From contig NZ_BMDJ01000010.1 in assembly GCF_014635725.1 (NCBI RefSeq), positions 124,001 through 188,000 on the forward strand: 64,000 nt of DNA. Reading direction: 5' to 3'. This stretch comes from Pedobacter mendelii (lineage in GTDB: Bacteria > Bacteroidota > Bacteroidia > Sphingobacteriales > Sphingobacteriaceae). A program made the position numbers and the translations under genes. Below, one piece after another: positions 35,020-43,510 of this stretch. Position 1 is the stretch's first letter; every line of letters begins with the position of its first letter. The notes beneath the pieces were generated by a model. The model worked only from the letters and a program-made list of their open reading frames with translations. It ran no database searches and was not told the origin of the DNA.

Positions 35020-35530
35020 ATCAGATTTGAATGCTCAGGACAGCTTATCACAACAGTATGAAATTTTGTATTTAGAATTATGTGAAAAATTATGCCTTGC
35101 AGTCTATACCTTACAGCCAAGGTAATTGGAAAGGCAATGATTGTGACTAATGATAATAAATTCTATTCTAACTGTTTACGGAATTTGGCTTATTAACCAA
35201 CTAAACACTAAAGCTGATTTTTCGGGTAAGTAGATTTCTTTTTTTACCTAAGGTGTAGTTATTATAGAAGTCAAATTTGTGAACAAATAGAAATAGTTAA
35301 TTTAGAATTATGTAAAGTGACTAGAATTCCGTAGTTTAATATTTAAGATTCAGAAATTCTTTTTATTTATAGCGATTTTGTATTCCATTTTTATTTAGCT
35401 TAATTATACTTTCTGATTTCCATATTTTTTTTCATAGTTTTACAAGAAAATAATTGCAACTTAACCATTAGGCATTACTTTTGCTTAATTGTAATAAAAT
35501 ATTTTATCTCTCTCTGGTAAACAAACGCCT
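35020..35530 (+). other. A+T-rich 511-bp intergenic region
   Basis: No open frame of useful length or known RNA is seen here. The 13-mer TTTAGAATTATGT occurs twice, at 35071-35083 and 35301-35313. The last 80 bases hold a good promoter for the following gene (see 35454-35483). The rest may be a remnant of a lost gene or untranslated sequence. Confidence 0.5.
35454..35483 (+). promoter_or_regulatory. Bacteroidota-type promoter (TTG-N19-TACTTTTG)
   Basis: A -33 TTG at 35454-35456 is separated by exactly 19 bp from TACTTTTG at 35476-35483, matching the Bacteroidota TTG/TAnnTTTG consensus spacing. It lies 47 bp ahead of the ATG at 35531. This is the best promoter match noticed in the window and suggests that the initiating transferase gene has its own transcript. 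Confidence 0.65.
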
Positions 35531-36880
35531 ATGTCACACCGCTACTCTAAACATCTTTCTCTAATTGTCTACCTAACGGATTTAATTGTATTGAATTTAT
35601 CGATAGTTTTAGTTAGCCATTTTTATCTAGGTGATTCATTTTGGTCAAATAAAGAGTCTGTTTTTCTTTTATTGGTATCAAATATAAGCTGGGGATTTCT
35701 TTCTTTTTTTCGTAAAAACTTTGTAGTTCACAGGCCTTTGGTTCTATCCAATAACATAAATAACTTTACTTTAACACTTGTTTATCATATAGCATTAGTT
35801 TTTTGTTTACTATATATATCCGAAATTTTTGACATATCTAAGTTTGTTCTCCTTTCACACTTAGTAATTTTCTTTGCTCTTATTATCATTCAGCGATCAT
35901 CAATGTTCTTTTTACTGGACTATATCAGAAAAAAAGGATACAACCATCGCCGTGTTTTGATTATCGGTAAAAAAAATATTGCAATCCGATTAAAACAGTC
36001 ATTTAAGCGCCATCCGGAATATGGTTATGATATTGTTGGCTACATATCTGATGAAAGTTTAAAGAATTTTACGGCAGCACAATTAAATACTGCAGTGGTT
36101 AACAGACGGGTAGATGAGCTTTATGTATGTAATTTGGATTTGTCATCAGATACAAATGGTATAATGGATTTTTTTCTTCAAAATAAGACTATAATCAAAG
36201 TTGTTTCTGATATGCAGTTTGATGTTCAAAAAGCTGAATATTTGAATTATAATGAGTTGCCTGTTTTCAGGTTACTGCCCCATGCGGTTCAAAGCTTAAA
36301 GATTAGATTATTAAAAAGGGGTTTCGATTTAGGTTTTGCAAGTTCAGTAATGTTTTGCGGTATGCCTGTTTTTATGCTTATTGTAGCGATTACTAAATGC
36401 ACATCGAAAGGGCCTATCTTTTATAAACAACAAAGGATAGGTAGAAACGGGAAGCCTTTTTATATTTACAAATTCAGAAGCATGTATATAGATGCTGAAA
36501 AAATGGGGCCACAGCTTTCTAAAGATAATGATCCGAGGATAACGAAATGGGGTAGGATTATGCGCAAAACCAGATTAGACGAATTGCCTCAATTTTATAA
36601 CGTATTTAGAGGCGATATGTCTGTTGTTGGCCCGAGACCTGAACGTCAGCACTTTATTGAACAGATAATAGAACGTGCGCCTCAGTATAGTAATTTACTC
36701 TCTATTAAACCAGGAATCACCTCAATAGGACAAGTTAAATATGGTTATGCTGAAAATGTTGATCAAATGGTTGAGCGCATGTCACACGATTTGGTTTATT
36801 TAGGTAAGTTAAAGCTCAGAACCGACGTTTCTGTTATTTTTGATACAGTTAAGGTTATGGTAGCTGGTAAGGGTAAATAG
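35531..36880 (+). CDS. Undecaprenyl-phosphate sugar phosphotransferase (WcaJ/WbaP-type)
   Basis: In this 449-residue protein, four or five N-terminal transmembrane segments (residues 10-140) are followed by a Rossmann-like domain (VLIIGKKNIAIRLKQ) and a further hydrophobic helix near 270. The C-terminal bacterial sugar transferase domain has KGPIFYKQQRIGRNGKPFYI, YKFRSMY, KTRLDELPQFYNVFRGDMS and VGPRPERQHF. This is the polyisoprenyl-phosphate hexose-1-phosphate transferase domain. It loads the first sugar (often glucose or galactose phosphate) onto undecaprenyl phosphate. It is unrelated to the WbpL-type enzyme at 2160, so the locus has two initiating enzymes. Confidence 0.95.
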   Translation: MSHRYSKHLSLIVYLTDLIVLNLSIVLVSHFYLGDSFWSNKESVFLLLVSNISWGFLSFFRKNFVVHRPLVLSNNINNFTLTLVYHIALVFCLLYISEIFDISKFVLLSHLVIFFALIIIQRSSMFFLLDYIRKKGYNHRRVLIIGKKNIAIRLKQSFKRHPEYGYDIVGYISDESLKNFTAAQLNTAVVNRRVDELYVCNLDLSSDTNGIMDFFLQNKTIIKVVSDMQFDVQKAEYLNYNELPVFRLLPHAVQSLKIRLLKRGFDLGFASSVMFCGMPVFMLIVAITKCTSKGPIFYKQQRIGRNGKPFYIYKFRSMYIDAEKMGPQLSKDNDPRITKWGRIMRKTRLDELPQFYNVFRGDMSVVGPRPERQHFIEQIIERAPQYSNLLSIKPGITSIGQVKYGYAENVDQMVERMSHDLVYLGKLKLRTDVSVIFDTVKVMVAGKGK

Positions 36881-36908
36881 ATAAGCATTAAAACATAACA
36901 TATTAATA

Positions 36909-36945
36909 AAAATGGGTAAATGTTAAACAACACTTACCCATTTTT
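36909..36945 (+). terminator. Rho-independent terminator closing the polysaccharide locus
   Basis: A 16-bp arm (36909-36924) pairs with 36929-36944 with one mismatch around an AAAC loop, with a run of five T at the end of the second arm. The stem includes AATGGGTAA/TTACCCATT. It lies 28 bp after the stop of the sugar phosphotransferase gene. The A-rich other side means it could also work on the - strand for the dxs transcript. Confidence 0.85.
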
Positions 36946-36983
36946 ATTGTTGAATAATTACGCTTACAGGAAAAGAAAAGTAA

Positions 36984-37018
36984 CACCCCGCCCTGCGGGC
37001 ACCCCTCTAAAAGAGGGG
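36984..37018. repeat. Pair of small GC-rich palindromes (REP-like)
   Basis: Two adjacent inverted repeats are visible: GCCCTGCGGGC and CCCCTCTAAAAGAGGGG. They are followed 50-70 bp later by a third, looser one around CTTTCGACAGGTTCAGACTGAAAG. The GC content stands out from the surroundings. The form is that of an intergenic REP-like element between the two convergent genes. The function is unknown. Confidence 0.5.
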
Positions 37019-37127
37019 AATTAAGTTTCTGAGTCGGAGCAACATTTATTGAGTTGGTTATTATTATAGGGAGCTTTCGACAGGTTCAGACTGAAAGCCT
37101 ACATTTCCGGAAGCAAAAATATTTTTC

Positions 37128-39056
37128 TTAGCCCACCATTGTATTGGTCGTACGCTTTACCGCTACTTTTCTTACGGCTTCAATTATCGAAGCTTTATCA
37201 TAACCGCATTCTGCCCAAAGCTCTGCTTGTTCTCCATGATCAATAAACTGATCGGGAATGCCCAGGCGAATTACGTTTGCATGGTAGCCATTATCGGCCA
37301 TAAATTCTAAAATTGCCGAGCCCACACCACCTTGTAAAGTACCATCTTCAACGGTAACAATGTGCTTATACTTTGAGCAAACCTCGTGAAGCATTTGCTC
37401 ATCCAAAGGTTTAACAAAACGTAAATCGTAATGCGCTGGGTAAATGCCTTCGCTATTTAATTCGGCTCTGGCTTCTACAGCGAAATTACCAACATGACCA
37501 ATGGTTAATAGCGCAACCTCCTCGCCATCGCAAATTTTGCGGCCTTTTCCTATTTCTAAAGCTTTAAATGGTCTTTTCCAATCGGGCATAACACCGTTTC
37601 CACGAGGGTAACGAATAACAAAAGGTCCTACGTTTTCTTGTTGAGCCGTAAACATGAGGTTTCGGAGTTCTTCTTCATTCATTGGTGATGAAACCACTAA
37701 ATTCGGAATGCACCGCATAAAAGCAATATCATAAGCACCGTGATGCGTTGCGCCATCAGCACCAGCTAAACCTGCCCTATCTAAACAAAAAACAACGTTT
37801 AATTTTTGGATGGCAACATCATGAATCACCTGATCATAAGCCCTTTGCATAAAGCTAGAGTAGATGTTGCAAAATGGCACTAAACCTTGTGCGGCTAATC
37901 CGGCAGAAAACGTTACAGCATGTTGCTCTGCAATGCCCACATCAAAAGCACGGGTTGGCATTGCTTTCATCATAATATTTAATGATGAACCTGATGGCAT
38001 TGCTGGTGTTATACCTACAATTTTATCATTGGCCTCAGCAAGTTCAACCATAGTGTGTCCAAAAACATCCTGGTATTTTGGTGCCTGCGGTTTATCCTGA
38101 ACACTTTTTTTAATTTCTCCGGTTATTTTATCAAACAAACCTGGTGCATGCCATTTGGTTTGGTCTTTTTCGGCCAGCGCAAAGCCTTTACCTTTTACGG
38201 TAACACAATGCAATAATTTTGGACCGGGAATATCTTTTAAATCTTTAATTATTGCTGCCAAACGCTTCACATCATGACCATCAACAGGACCGAAATACCT
38301 GAAATTTAAAGATTCGAACAGATTACTCTGTTTAAGCAATGTTCCCTTTATACTTTTCTCAATCTTTTTAACATACTTGTGTGCGTTAGGACCAAGTTTT
38401 GAAAGACCGGCAAGTACATTAGAAATATCATCGCGAAAGCGATTATAAGATTTTGAAGTTGTAATGTTTGTTAAATACTCTTTTAAAGCACCAACATTTG
38501 GGTCGATAGACATGCAGTTATCGTTCAAAATAACTAGAACATTACTGTTTTCGATTCCCGCATGATTTAAGCCTTCAAAAGCTAAACCCGCAGTCATTGC
38601 GCCATCGCCAATTACAGCAACATGTTGTCTGTCTGTTTCGCCTTTAATCTGAGAAGCTACCGCCATTCCTAATGCTGCCGAAATAGATGTAGATGAATGG
38701 CCAACACCGAAGGTATCATATTCACTCTCGCTAATCTTTGGGAAGCCACTTATACCTTTATAAATACGGTTTGTATGGAAAAGTTCGCGGCGGCCAGTTA
38801 AAATTTTATGACCGTAAGCTTGATGACCAACATCCCAAACCAATTTATCGTAAGGTGTGTTAAGGGCATAATGTAAAGCCACAGTTAATTCAACAACGCC
38901 TAAGCTGGCGCCGAAGTGACCACCATTAACACTCACAACATCGATAATGTATTGACGCAATTCCTGGCTTATTTGCTCTAGGTCAGCTTCACTATATTGC
39001 TTTAAATCAGCAGGATAGTTTATTTTTGATAATAGGGGGCCAGCTTTTACTTGCAT
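37128..39056 (-). CDS. dxs: 1-deoxy-D-xylulose-5-phosphate synthase
   Basis: The start ATG at 39056 (MQVKAGPLLSKINYP) fits the family; an upstream ATG at 39086 would add ten atypical residues. The 642-residue protein has DVGHQAYGHKILTGRR, the ThDP motif GDGAMTAGLAFE ... NDNCMSI, and the pyrimidine-domain segment DGATHHGAYDIAF. These are standard Dxs features. It condenses pyruvate with glyceraldehyde 3-phosphate, the first step of the MEP isoprenoid pathway, which also supplies undecaprenyl phosphate. It is convergent with the polysaccharide locus. Confidence 0.98.
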   Translation of the reverse strand: MQVKAGPLLSKINYPADLKQYSEADLEQISQELRQYIIDVVSVNGGHFGASLGVVELTVALHYALNTPYDKLVWDVGHQAYGHKILTGRRELFHTNRIYKGISGFPKISESEYDTFGVGHSSTSISAALGMAVASQIKGETDRQHVAVIGDGAMTAGLAFEGLNHAGIENSNVLVILNDNCMSIDPNVGALKEYLTNITTSKSYNRFRDDISNVLAGLSKLGPNAHKYVKKIEKSIKGTLLKQSNLFESLNFRYFGPVDGHDVKRLAAIIKDLKDIPGPKLLHCVTVKGKGFALAEKDQTKWHAPGLFDKITGEIKKSVQDKPQAPKYQDVFGHTMVELAEANDKIVGITPAMPSGSSLNIMMKAMPTRAFDVGIAEQHAVTFSAGLAAQGLVPFCNIYSSFMQRAYDQVIHDVAIQKLNVVFCLDRAGLAGADGATHHGAYDIAFMRCIPNLVVSSPMNEEELRNLMFTAQQENVGPFVIRYPRGNGVMPDWKRPFKALEIGKGRKICDGEEVALLTIGHVGNFAVEARAELNSEGIYPAHYDLRFVKPLDEQMLHEVCSKYKHIVTVEDGTLQGGVGSAILEFMADNGYHANVIRLGIPDQFIDHGEQAELWAECGYDKASIIEAVRKVAVKRTTNTMVG

Positions 39057-39128
39057 TCGGTATTTTGGAAAAGAAACAAGATACAAAGAAAGGTAATTTT
39101 GTGCTAATATTTAAGAAAAAAACATTGA

Positions 39129-39604
39129 ATAACAACAATCTCTAAATAGCATTTTGAAATCGTCGGTTATCTTAACTGAATGTTATATTTTTATTCAGAA
39201 GCGCAAGGTTAGTGCAGGAAACTAAATTTGTTTTCGTTTTACGCTTTAATCGCTAACAGCCGAAATGGCTGTTGCTACGTGTTCGCTTCAACCGGGGCTA
39301 TATTGCAAAAGATGTGTTCCATTTTAATGGTTTGCATGGTGCACAAAACCTTTGTTAGTAAACCTGTAATAACAACAACCTTCAAATAGCATTTTCAAAT
39401 CGCTAGTCATCTTAAACGATGGTGATATTTTATTCAGAAGCGCAAGGATGGTGCAAGAAACTAAATTTGCTCCCGTTTTACGCTTTAATCGCTAACAGCC
39501 GAAATGGCTGTTGCTACGTGTTCGCTTCAACCGGGGCTATATTGCAAAAGATGTGTTCCATTTTAATGGTTTGCATGATGCAAAAGCCTATGTTAGTAAA
39601 CCTG
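39129..39604. repeat. Tandem direct repeat, two ~239-bp units, in the 666-bp dxs-scpA gap
   Basis: Unit 1 spans about 39129-39366 and unit 2 about 39369-39604. The last part of each unit contains a 104-nt core (39235-39338 and 39474-39577) that I read as identical, while the first ~100 nt of the units differ at many positions and by one indel. The core contains the hairpin ACAGCCGAAATGGCTGT. Both units end in TGTTAGTAAACCTG. A further GC-rich stretch (39605-39675, with GTAAAGCCCGCAAGCG) follows. Dxs and scpA are divergent here, so promoters for both must lie in or next to the repeat. No convincing ORF is present. Confidence 0.85.
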
Positions 39605-39752
39605 ATTACAGTGTAAAGCCCGCAAGCGAGGTACGAGTGCGGACTTGAAACGTAAAGCAGGGCTACAGACCGCCAAAAGCTAAAAACGTTAATTTTCTAA
39701 ATGATTTTAAGCTTTTAATCATATTTGCAAAAACAGATATTCATTTTTTATT

Positions 39753-40511
39753 ATGTTTGCTGTAGCGATGCAAGAAGAAAATTTTGAAATCAAACTCCCG
39801 GTTTTTGAAGGTCCGTTCGATTTGTTGCTATTTTTTATTGAGCGTGATGAATTGAATATTCAGGACATTGAAATCTCCAAGATTACAAATGATTTTCTGG
39901 CGTACATACATCAGCTATTGGCCTTAAATGTAGAGGTTGCAAGCGAGTTTATTTTGGTTGCAGCTACCTTAATGCGCATTAAATCGAAAATGCTTTTGCC
40001 AAGGATAGAGGTGGATGAGGCAGGGAATGAAGTAAATCCTGAACAAGATTTAATTGCCCGATTGCTTGCCTACAAACAATTTAAATCTGTTGCCGAAGAA
40101 CTTAAGTTTTTTGAAGAGTTGAGAATGCAGCAAGAGCGAAGAGGGAATATTGAATATGATTTATCTTTAGCCGCAGAATCTTCTACCCATCAGGATGAAT
40201 TGTTATCGCTGGATTTATATAAGCTATTGATGGTTTATCAAAAAACCATACAGAAATACGAAATCCGTACTCAGGAAGTAAAGCATACGGTTATTCAATA
40301 TCCTTACACCATCGAACAGCAGAAGCATTTTATTGCCAATTTGTTAAACATTAATGAGCAGATTGATTTTGGTTTGGTGATGAAAAACTCCGAAAATAAA
40401 GTCCATTTCGTTTACAATTTTTTGGCGATTTTAGAAATGCTTCAACAACAAATTGTGGAGATAACCATTGGAAGCGGCTTTAATAACTTTAATGTAAAAG
40501 CAATGGCTTAA
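39753..40511 (+). CDS. scpA: Segregation and condensation protein A
   Basis: This 252-residue protein starts at ATG 39753, or possibly at the ATG five codons later (MQEENFEIKLPVFEGP). The conserved N-terminal region VFEGPFDLLLFFIERDELNIQDI and SEFILVAATLMRIKSKMLLP identify the kleisin ScpA, which bridges the heads of Smc together with ScpB in chromosome condensation and segregation. The C-terminal winged-helix region (HFVYNFLAILEMLQQQIVEI) is present. No scpB gene is visible next to it. Confidence 0.93.
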   Translation: MFAVAMQEENFEIKLPVFEGPFDLLLFFIERDELNIQDIEISKITNDFLAYIHQLLALNVEVASEFILVAATLMRIKSKMLLPRIEVDEAGNEVNPEQDLIARLLAYKQFKSVAEELKFFEELRMQQERRGNIEYDLSLAAESSTHQDELLSLDLYKLLMVYQKTIQKYEIRTQEVKHTVIQYPYTIEQQKHFIANLLNINEQIDFGLVMKNSENKVHFVYNFLAILEMLQQQIVEITIGSGFNNFNVKAMA

Positions 40512-40538
40512 TAGGGCCTTAATTAGCTTCAATTTTCT

Positions 40539-40546
40539 TACTTTTG
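40539..40546 (+). promoter_or_regulatory. Candidate -7 box upstream of glyA
   Basis: TACTTTTG matches TAnnTTTG exactly and lies 28 bp before the glyA ATG. The -33 region at 19-bp spacing reads TTA instead of TTG. An AAGGA ribosome-binding site precedes the ATG at 40575. Confidence 0.55.
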
Positions 40547-40574
40547 CCACAAAAAATAACAAACCTATATAAGG

Positions 40575-41846
40575 ATGAAACGCGATAACCAAATTTTTGA
40601 ACTTATTGATAAGGAATTAGACCGCCAAGAGCATGGTTTAGAGCTTATTGCATCAGAAAACTTTGTAAGCAAGCAGGTTATGGAAGCTGCAGGCTCGGTA
40701 TTAACCAATAAATATGCTGAAGGCTTGCCTGGTAAACGCTATTACGGTGGCTGCCAGGTGGTAGATGTAGTGGAGCAAATTGCGATTGATAGGGCTAAAC
40801 AATTATTTGGTGCAGCATGGGTAAATGTACAACCTCACTCAGGTGCACAAGCAAATGCTGCAGTTATGCTTGCTGTTATCCAGCCTGGCGATAAAATTTT
40901 AGGTTTCGACCTATCTCATGGCGGGCATTTAACGCATGGTTCTCCAGTAAACTTTTCAGGTAAATTGTATCAGCCATTCTTTTACGGTGTTGATAGAGAG
41001 ACAGGTTTAATTGATTATAAAAAACTAGAAGAAGTTGCACTTGCAGAGAAACCAAAATTAATTATTTGCGGTGCATCTGCTTACTCGCGTGAATGGGATT
41101 ATGCGTTTATCCGTTCAGTAGCTAATAAAATTGGTGCATTGGTTTTGGCTGATATTTCTCACCCGGCAGGTTTGATTGCAAAAGGATTATTGGCAAACCC
41201 GCTTCCGCATTGTCATATTGTAACTACCACAACACATAAAACTTTACGTGGTCCGCGTGGTGGTATGATTATGATGGGGAAAGATTTTGAAAATCCGTGG
41301 GGATTAAAAACCCCAAAAGGAGAACCTAGGATGATGAGCAACTTGTTGGACATGGCAGTTTTTCCTGGTACTCAGGGCGGCCCACTTGAACATATTATTG
41401 CAGCTAAAGCAATCGCCTTTGGTGAGGCGTTAAGTGATGAGTATGGTGTTTACATTAAACAAGTTGCCGCAAATGCACAAGCAATGGCAAAAGCTTTTAT
41501 GGCCAAAGGTTATGGCATTATTTCAGGCGGAACAGATAATCACTTAATGCTGATTGATTTGCGCAATAAAAACATTACTGGTAAGGTTGCCGAAAATGCA
41601 TTAGAGAAAGCAGAAATTACAGTGAACAAAAATATGGTTCCGTTTGATGATAAATCTCCATTTGTAACTTCAGGAATTAGGGTTGGTACCGCTGCAATTA
41701 CAACACGCGGCTTAAAAGAAGCTGAAATGGCTAAAATTGTTGATTTAATTGATAAGGTTTTAACTAACCCAGAAGATGAAGCAAATTTAAATGCTGTTAA
41801 AGCAGAAGTTATTAATCTGGTAAGTGCATTTCCGTTATACAAATAA
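40575..41846 (+). CDS. glyA: Serine hydroxymethyltransferase
   Basis: This 423-residue fold-type I PLP enzyme has HGLELIASENFVS, YAEGLPGKRYYGGC, the PLP-lysine motif TTTTHKTLRGPRGG and SGIRVGTAAITTRG. All catalytic features of GlyA are present and the length is standard. It interconverts serine and glycine with tetrahydrofolate, supplying one-carbon units. It has its own promoter-like box and is followed by a strong terminator, so it is likely monocistronic. Confidence 0.98.
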   Translation: MKRDNQIFELIDKELDRQEHGLELIASENFVSKQVMEAAGSVLTNKYAEGLPGKRYYGGCQVVDVVEQIAIDRAKQLFGAAWVNVQPHSGAQANAAVMLAVIQPGDKILGFDLSHGGHLTHGSPVNFSGKLYQPFFYGVDRETGLIDYKKLEEVALAEKPKLIICGASAYSREWDYAFIRSVANKIGALVLADISHPAGLIAKGLLANPLPHCHIVTTTTHKTLRGPRGGMIMMGKDFENPWGLKTPKGEPRMMSNLLDMAVFPGTQGGPLEHIIAAKAIAFGEALSDEYGVYIKQVAANAQAMAKAFMAKGYGIISGGTDNHLMLIDLRNKNITGKVAENALEKAEITVNKNMVPFDDKSPFVTSGIRVGTAAITTRGLKEAEMAKIVDLIDKVLTNPEDEANLNAVKAEVINLVSAFPLYK

Positions 41847-41868
41847 TTCTAATTTTTAACAATTACAG

Positions 41869-41900
41869 AGCGCCTTGCAATTATTTGTAAGGCGCTTTTT
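41869..41900 (+). terminator. Rho-independent terminator after glyA
   Basis: The stem AGCGCCTTGCA (41869-41879) pairs with TGTAAGGCGCT (41886-41896) with one mismatch and is followed by five T. It starts 22 bp after the glyA stop. Confidence 0.85.
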
Positions 41901-42003
41901 GTTTTATAGCTTATTGCATTAGGATTTTTACTTCCAGCATCTTTGCGCTTTCTTAAACTATCATCTTAAAATCCCTAAATCCTAAAAATCCTGTTCAAAA
42001 AGT

Positions 42004-42040
42004 AAAGGGCCGATATTCTTTTGAAGAAATACCGACCCTT
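42004..42040. terminator. Imperfect hairpin between convergent genes, possible second terminator
   Basis: AAGGGCCGATATTTC-like and GAAATACCGACCCTT arms can pair with two or three mismatches. The hairpin lies between glyA and the convergent lipoprotein gene (stop at 42113) and could stop transcription of the latter. T-runs are weak on both sides. Confidence 0.35.
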
Positions 42041-42112
42041 ACCATCTAAATTAACGCTCTCGATTATATAAACGCAATCATTTAAGAAATGTTTTACGGA
42101 AATAAAAAAAAG

Positions 42113-43492
42113 TTAATAATTTTCATAACAACCTAAGGATGAGGGAAAAATTCTTGTTTTGCCTGTTATGTCTTCATTTAAATAAACACTAAAATATGCG
42201 TCTGTAGTTAAGTTAATCCCTTTTTTAAGCGCAGGACTTGTACTTAGTATAAAAAAGTTACCCGAATTGGGAGAAGCAAATATCGGATCGGAATTAATGA
42301 TGTTTCCGTTGGTGTTATAAGCTGTACTTGTTGTTTTGATTAAATTGCTAAAAAAGTTAAGCTGAACCACTGCGTTAGTTTTCTTTTGGATATCTATTTC
42401 ATTCATCAAGCTCCCCCAGATTATGTTGTTTGTTAAATCGAGTTGAAGTTTGTTATAAACGTTTGCGGCTAAATAATCGGAAAAAGTTAATGCTGCAGTT
42501 TTACGAGGCAAGTTTGGATTGAAGCCGGCAAAAGTATTCTGTTTTAGGTTGTAGTTGCCACCTCCAATTGCATAAATGATGTAATTACCACAATTATACA
42601 TCAAGTTATTAAAGGCTATCAATTCAGAGTGATAGCCAATATAGGCCGCAACCTGCATGTTTTTAATTACAGTATTGCTAAGAATAAGCTTTGGATTTGC
42701 ATTAACAGACAAAGAATCAGAAGTTATTGCAACGGAAGCATTTTTAATAATGGCGTTTTTTATAATTCCATTGCCTGTTTTTTTTATATAAATCCCCTTC
42801 CACTGGCCAGGTTCATCGCTGTAAATAGTTTCCAGTCTGTCGCTGCAAAATTGGATAGGTGCTGTAAGTGTGCCGTAAGCATTTAAAATTCCTTCCACAT
42901 TCATAACTGCATCTTTATGAAAATAAACTTTTGTACCCGGCTGAATAGACAGTGTAGCGCTATTTTTTATGTTAACGAATCCGTTAATAATGTATGGAAA
43001 ATTCTTTGTCCATGTTGTGTTTGAAGCTATGTTCTGATTATTTATGAAAATAGCATTCTGGCCATAAGCTGAAAGCAGAATCGCTTTTCTATTTCCATTT
43101 GATGTAATAATTATAGAATCTTGGACTAAAAAAGGAGTGTTTTTAGCATCAGGATTGATGGTTACTTTAATAAAAATATTTAAAGAATCCTGACCATTTA
43201 AAACCAGATTGTTTTTAACAGATAAATTTTGCCCGTTAATGTTAATGCCAAATGGAGACGAATCTCCTCCTGAAAGTTTAATTTCAGATATATTCAATGC
43301 AACATTATTGTTATTTAAAACCTTAATCTTCCTTGTTGCAGAACCAACAGAGGTAAAAATGGTATCAAATAAAATACTGTCTTTTGAGAAGCTAAGTTTT
43401 GTATTGGCATCAGTTGTAATGCGCTCATCTTTTCGGCAAGCTGAGCAGAAAAAAGCAAATAGAATAATCTGAAAGATTAATAAGTGGCGCAT
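42113..43492 (-). CDS. Lipoprotein with right-handed parallel beta-helix
   Basis: This 459-residue protein begins with a lipoprotein signal (MRHLLIFQIILFAFFCSAC, lipidated Cys at about residue 19). A beta-sandwich-like N-terminal region (IKVLNNNNVALNISEIKLSG, typical of choice-of-anchor/Ig-like domains) follows. The rest has repeated short beta-strand units (GNGIIKNAIIKNASVAI, SNTVIKNMQVAAYIG), as in right-handed parallel beta-helix proteins. It is probably an outer-membrane-anchored surface or periplasmic protein; such folds often bind or cleave polysaccharides, but no catalytic motif is identified. It is 18 bp upstream-adjacent to comF, so the two may be co-transcribed. Confidence 0.75.
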   Translation of the reverse strand: MRHLLIFQIILFAFFCSACRKDERITTDANTKLSFSKDSILFDTIFTSVGSATRKIKVLNNNNVALNISEIKLSGGDSSPFGININGQNLSVKNNLVLNGQDSLNIFIKVTINPDAKNTPFLVQDSIIITSNGNRKAILLSAYGQNAIFINNQNIASNTTWTKNFPYIINGFVNIKNSATLSIQPGTKVYFHKDAVMNVEGILNAYGTLTAPIQFCSDRLETIYSDEPGQWKGIYIKKTGNGIIKNAIIKNASVAITSDSLSVNANPKLILSNTVIKNMQVAAYIGYHSELIAFNNLMYNCGNYIIYAIGGGNYNLKQNTFAGFNPNLPRKTAALTFSDYLAANVYNKLQLDLTNNIIWGSLMNEIDIQKKTNAVVQLNFFSNLIKTTSTAYNTNGNIINSDPIFASPNSGNFFILSTSPALKKGINLTTDAYFSVYLNEDITGKTRIFPSSLGCYENY

Positions 43493-43510
43493 AAATCAAA
43501 TATGAGAAAA

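Noticed and set aside
39419..39616. A 65-codon open frame inside the tandem repeat between dxs and scpA
   Set aside because: It spans the repeat core, the equivalent frame in the other unit is not kept open in the same way, and the product has no protein-like features that I recognise.
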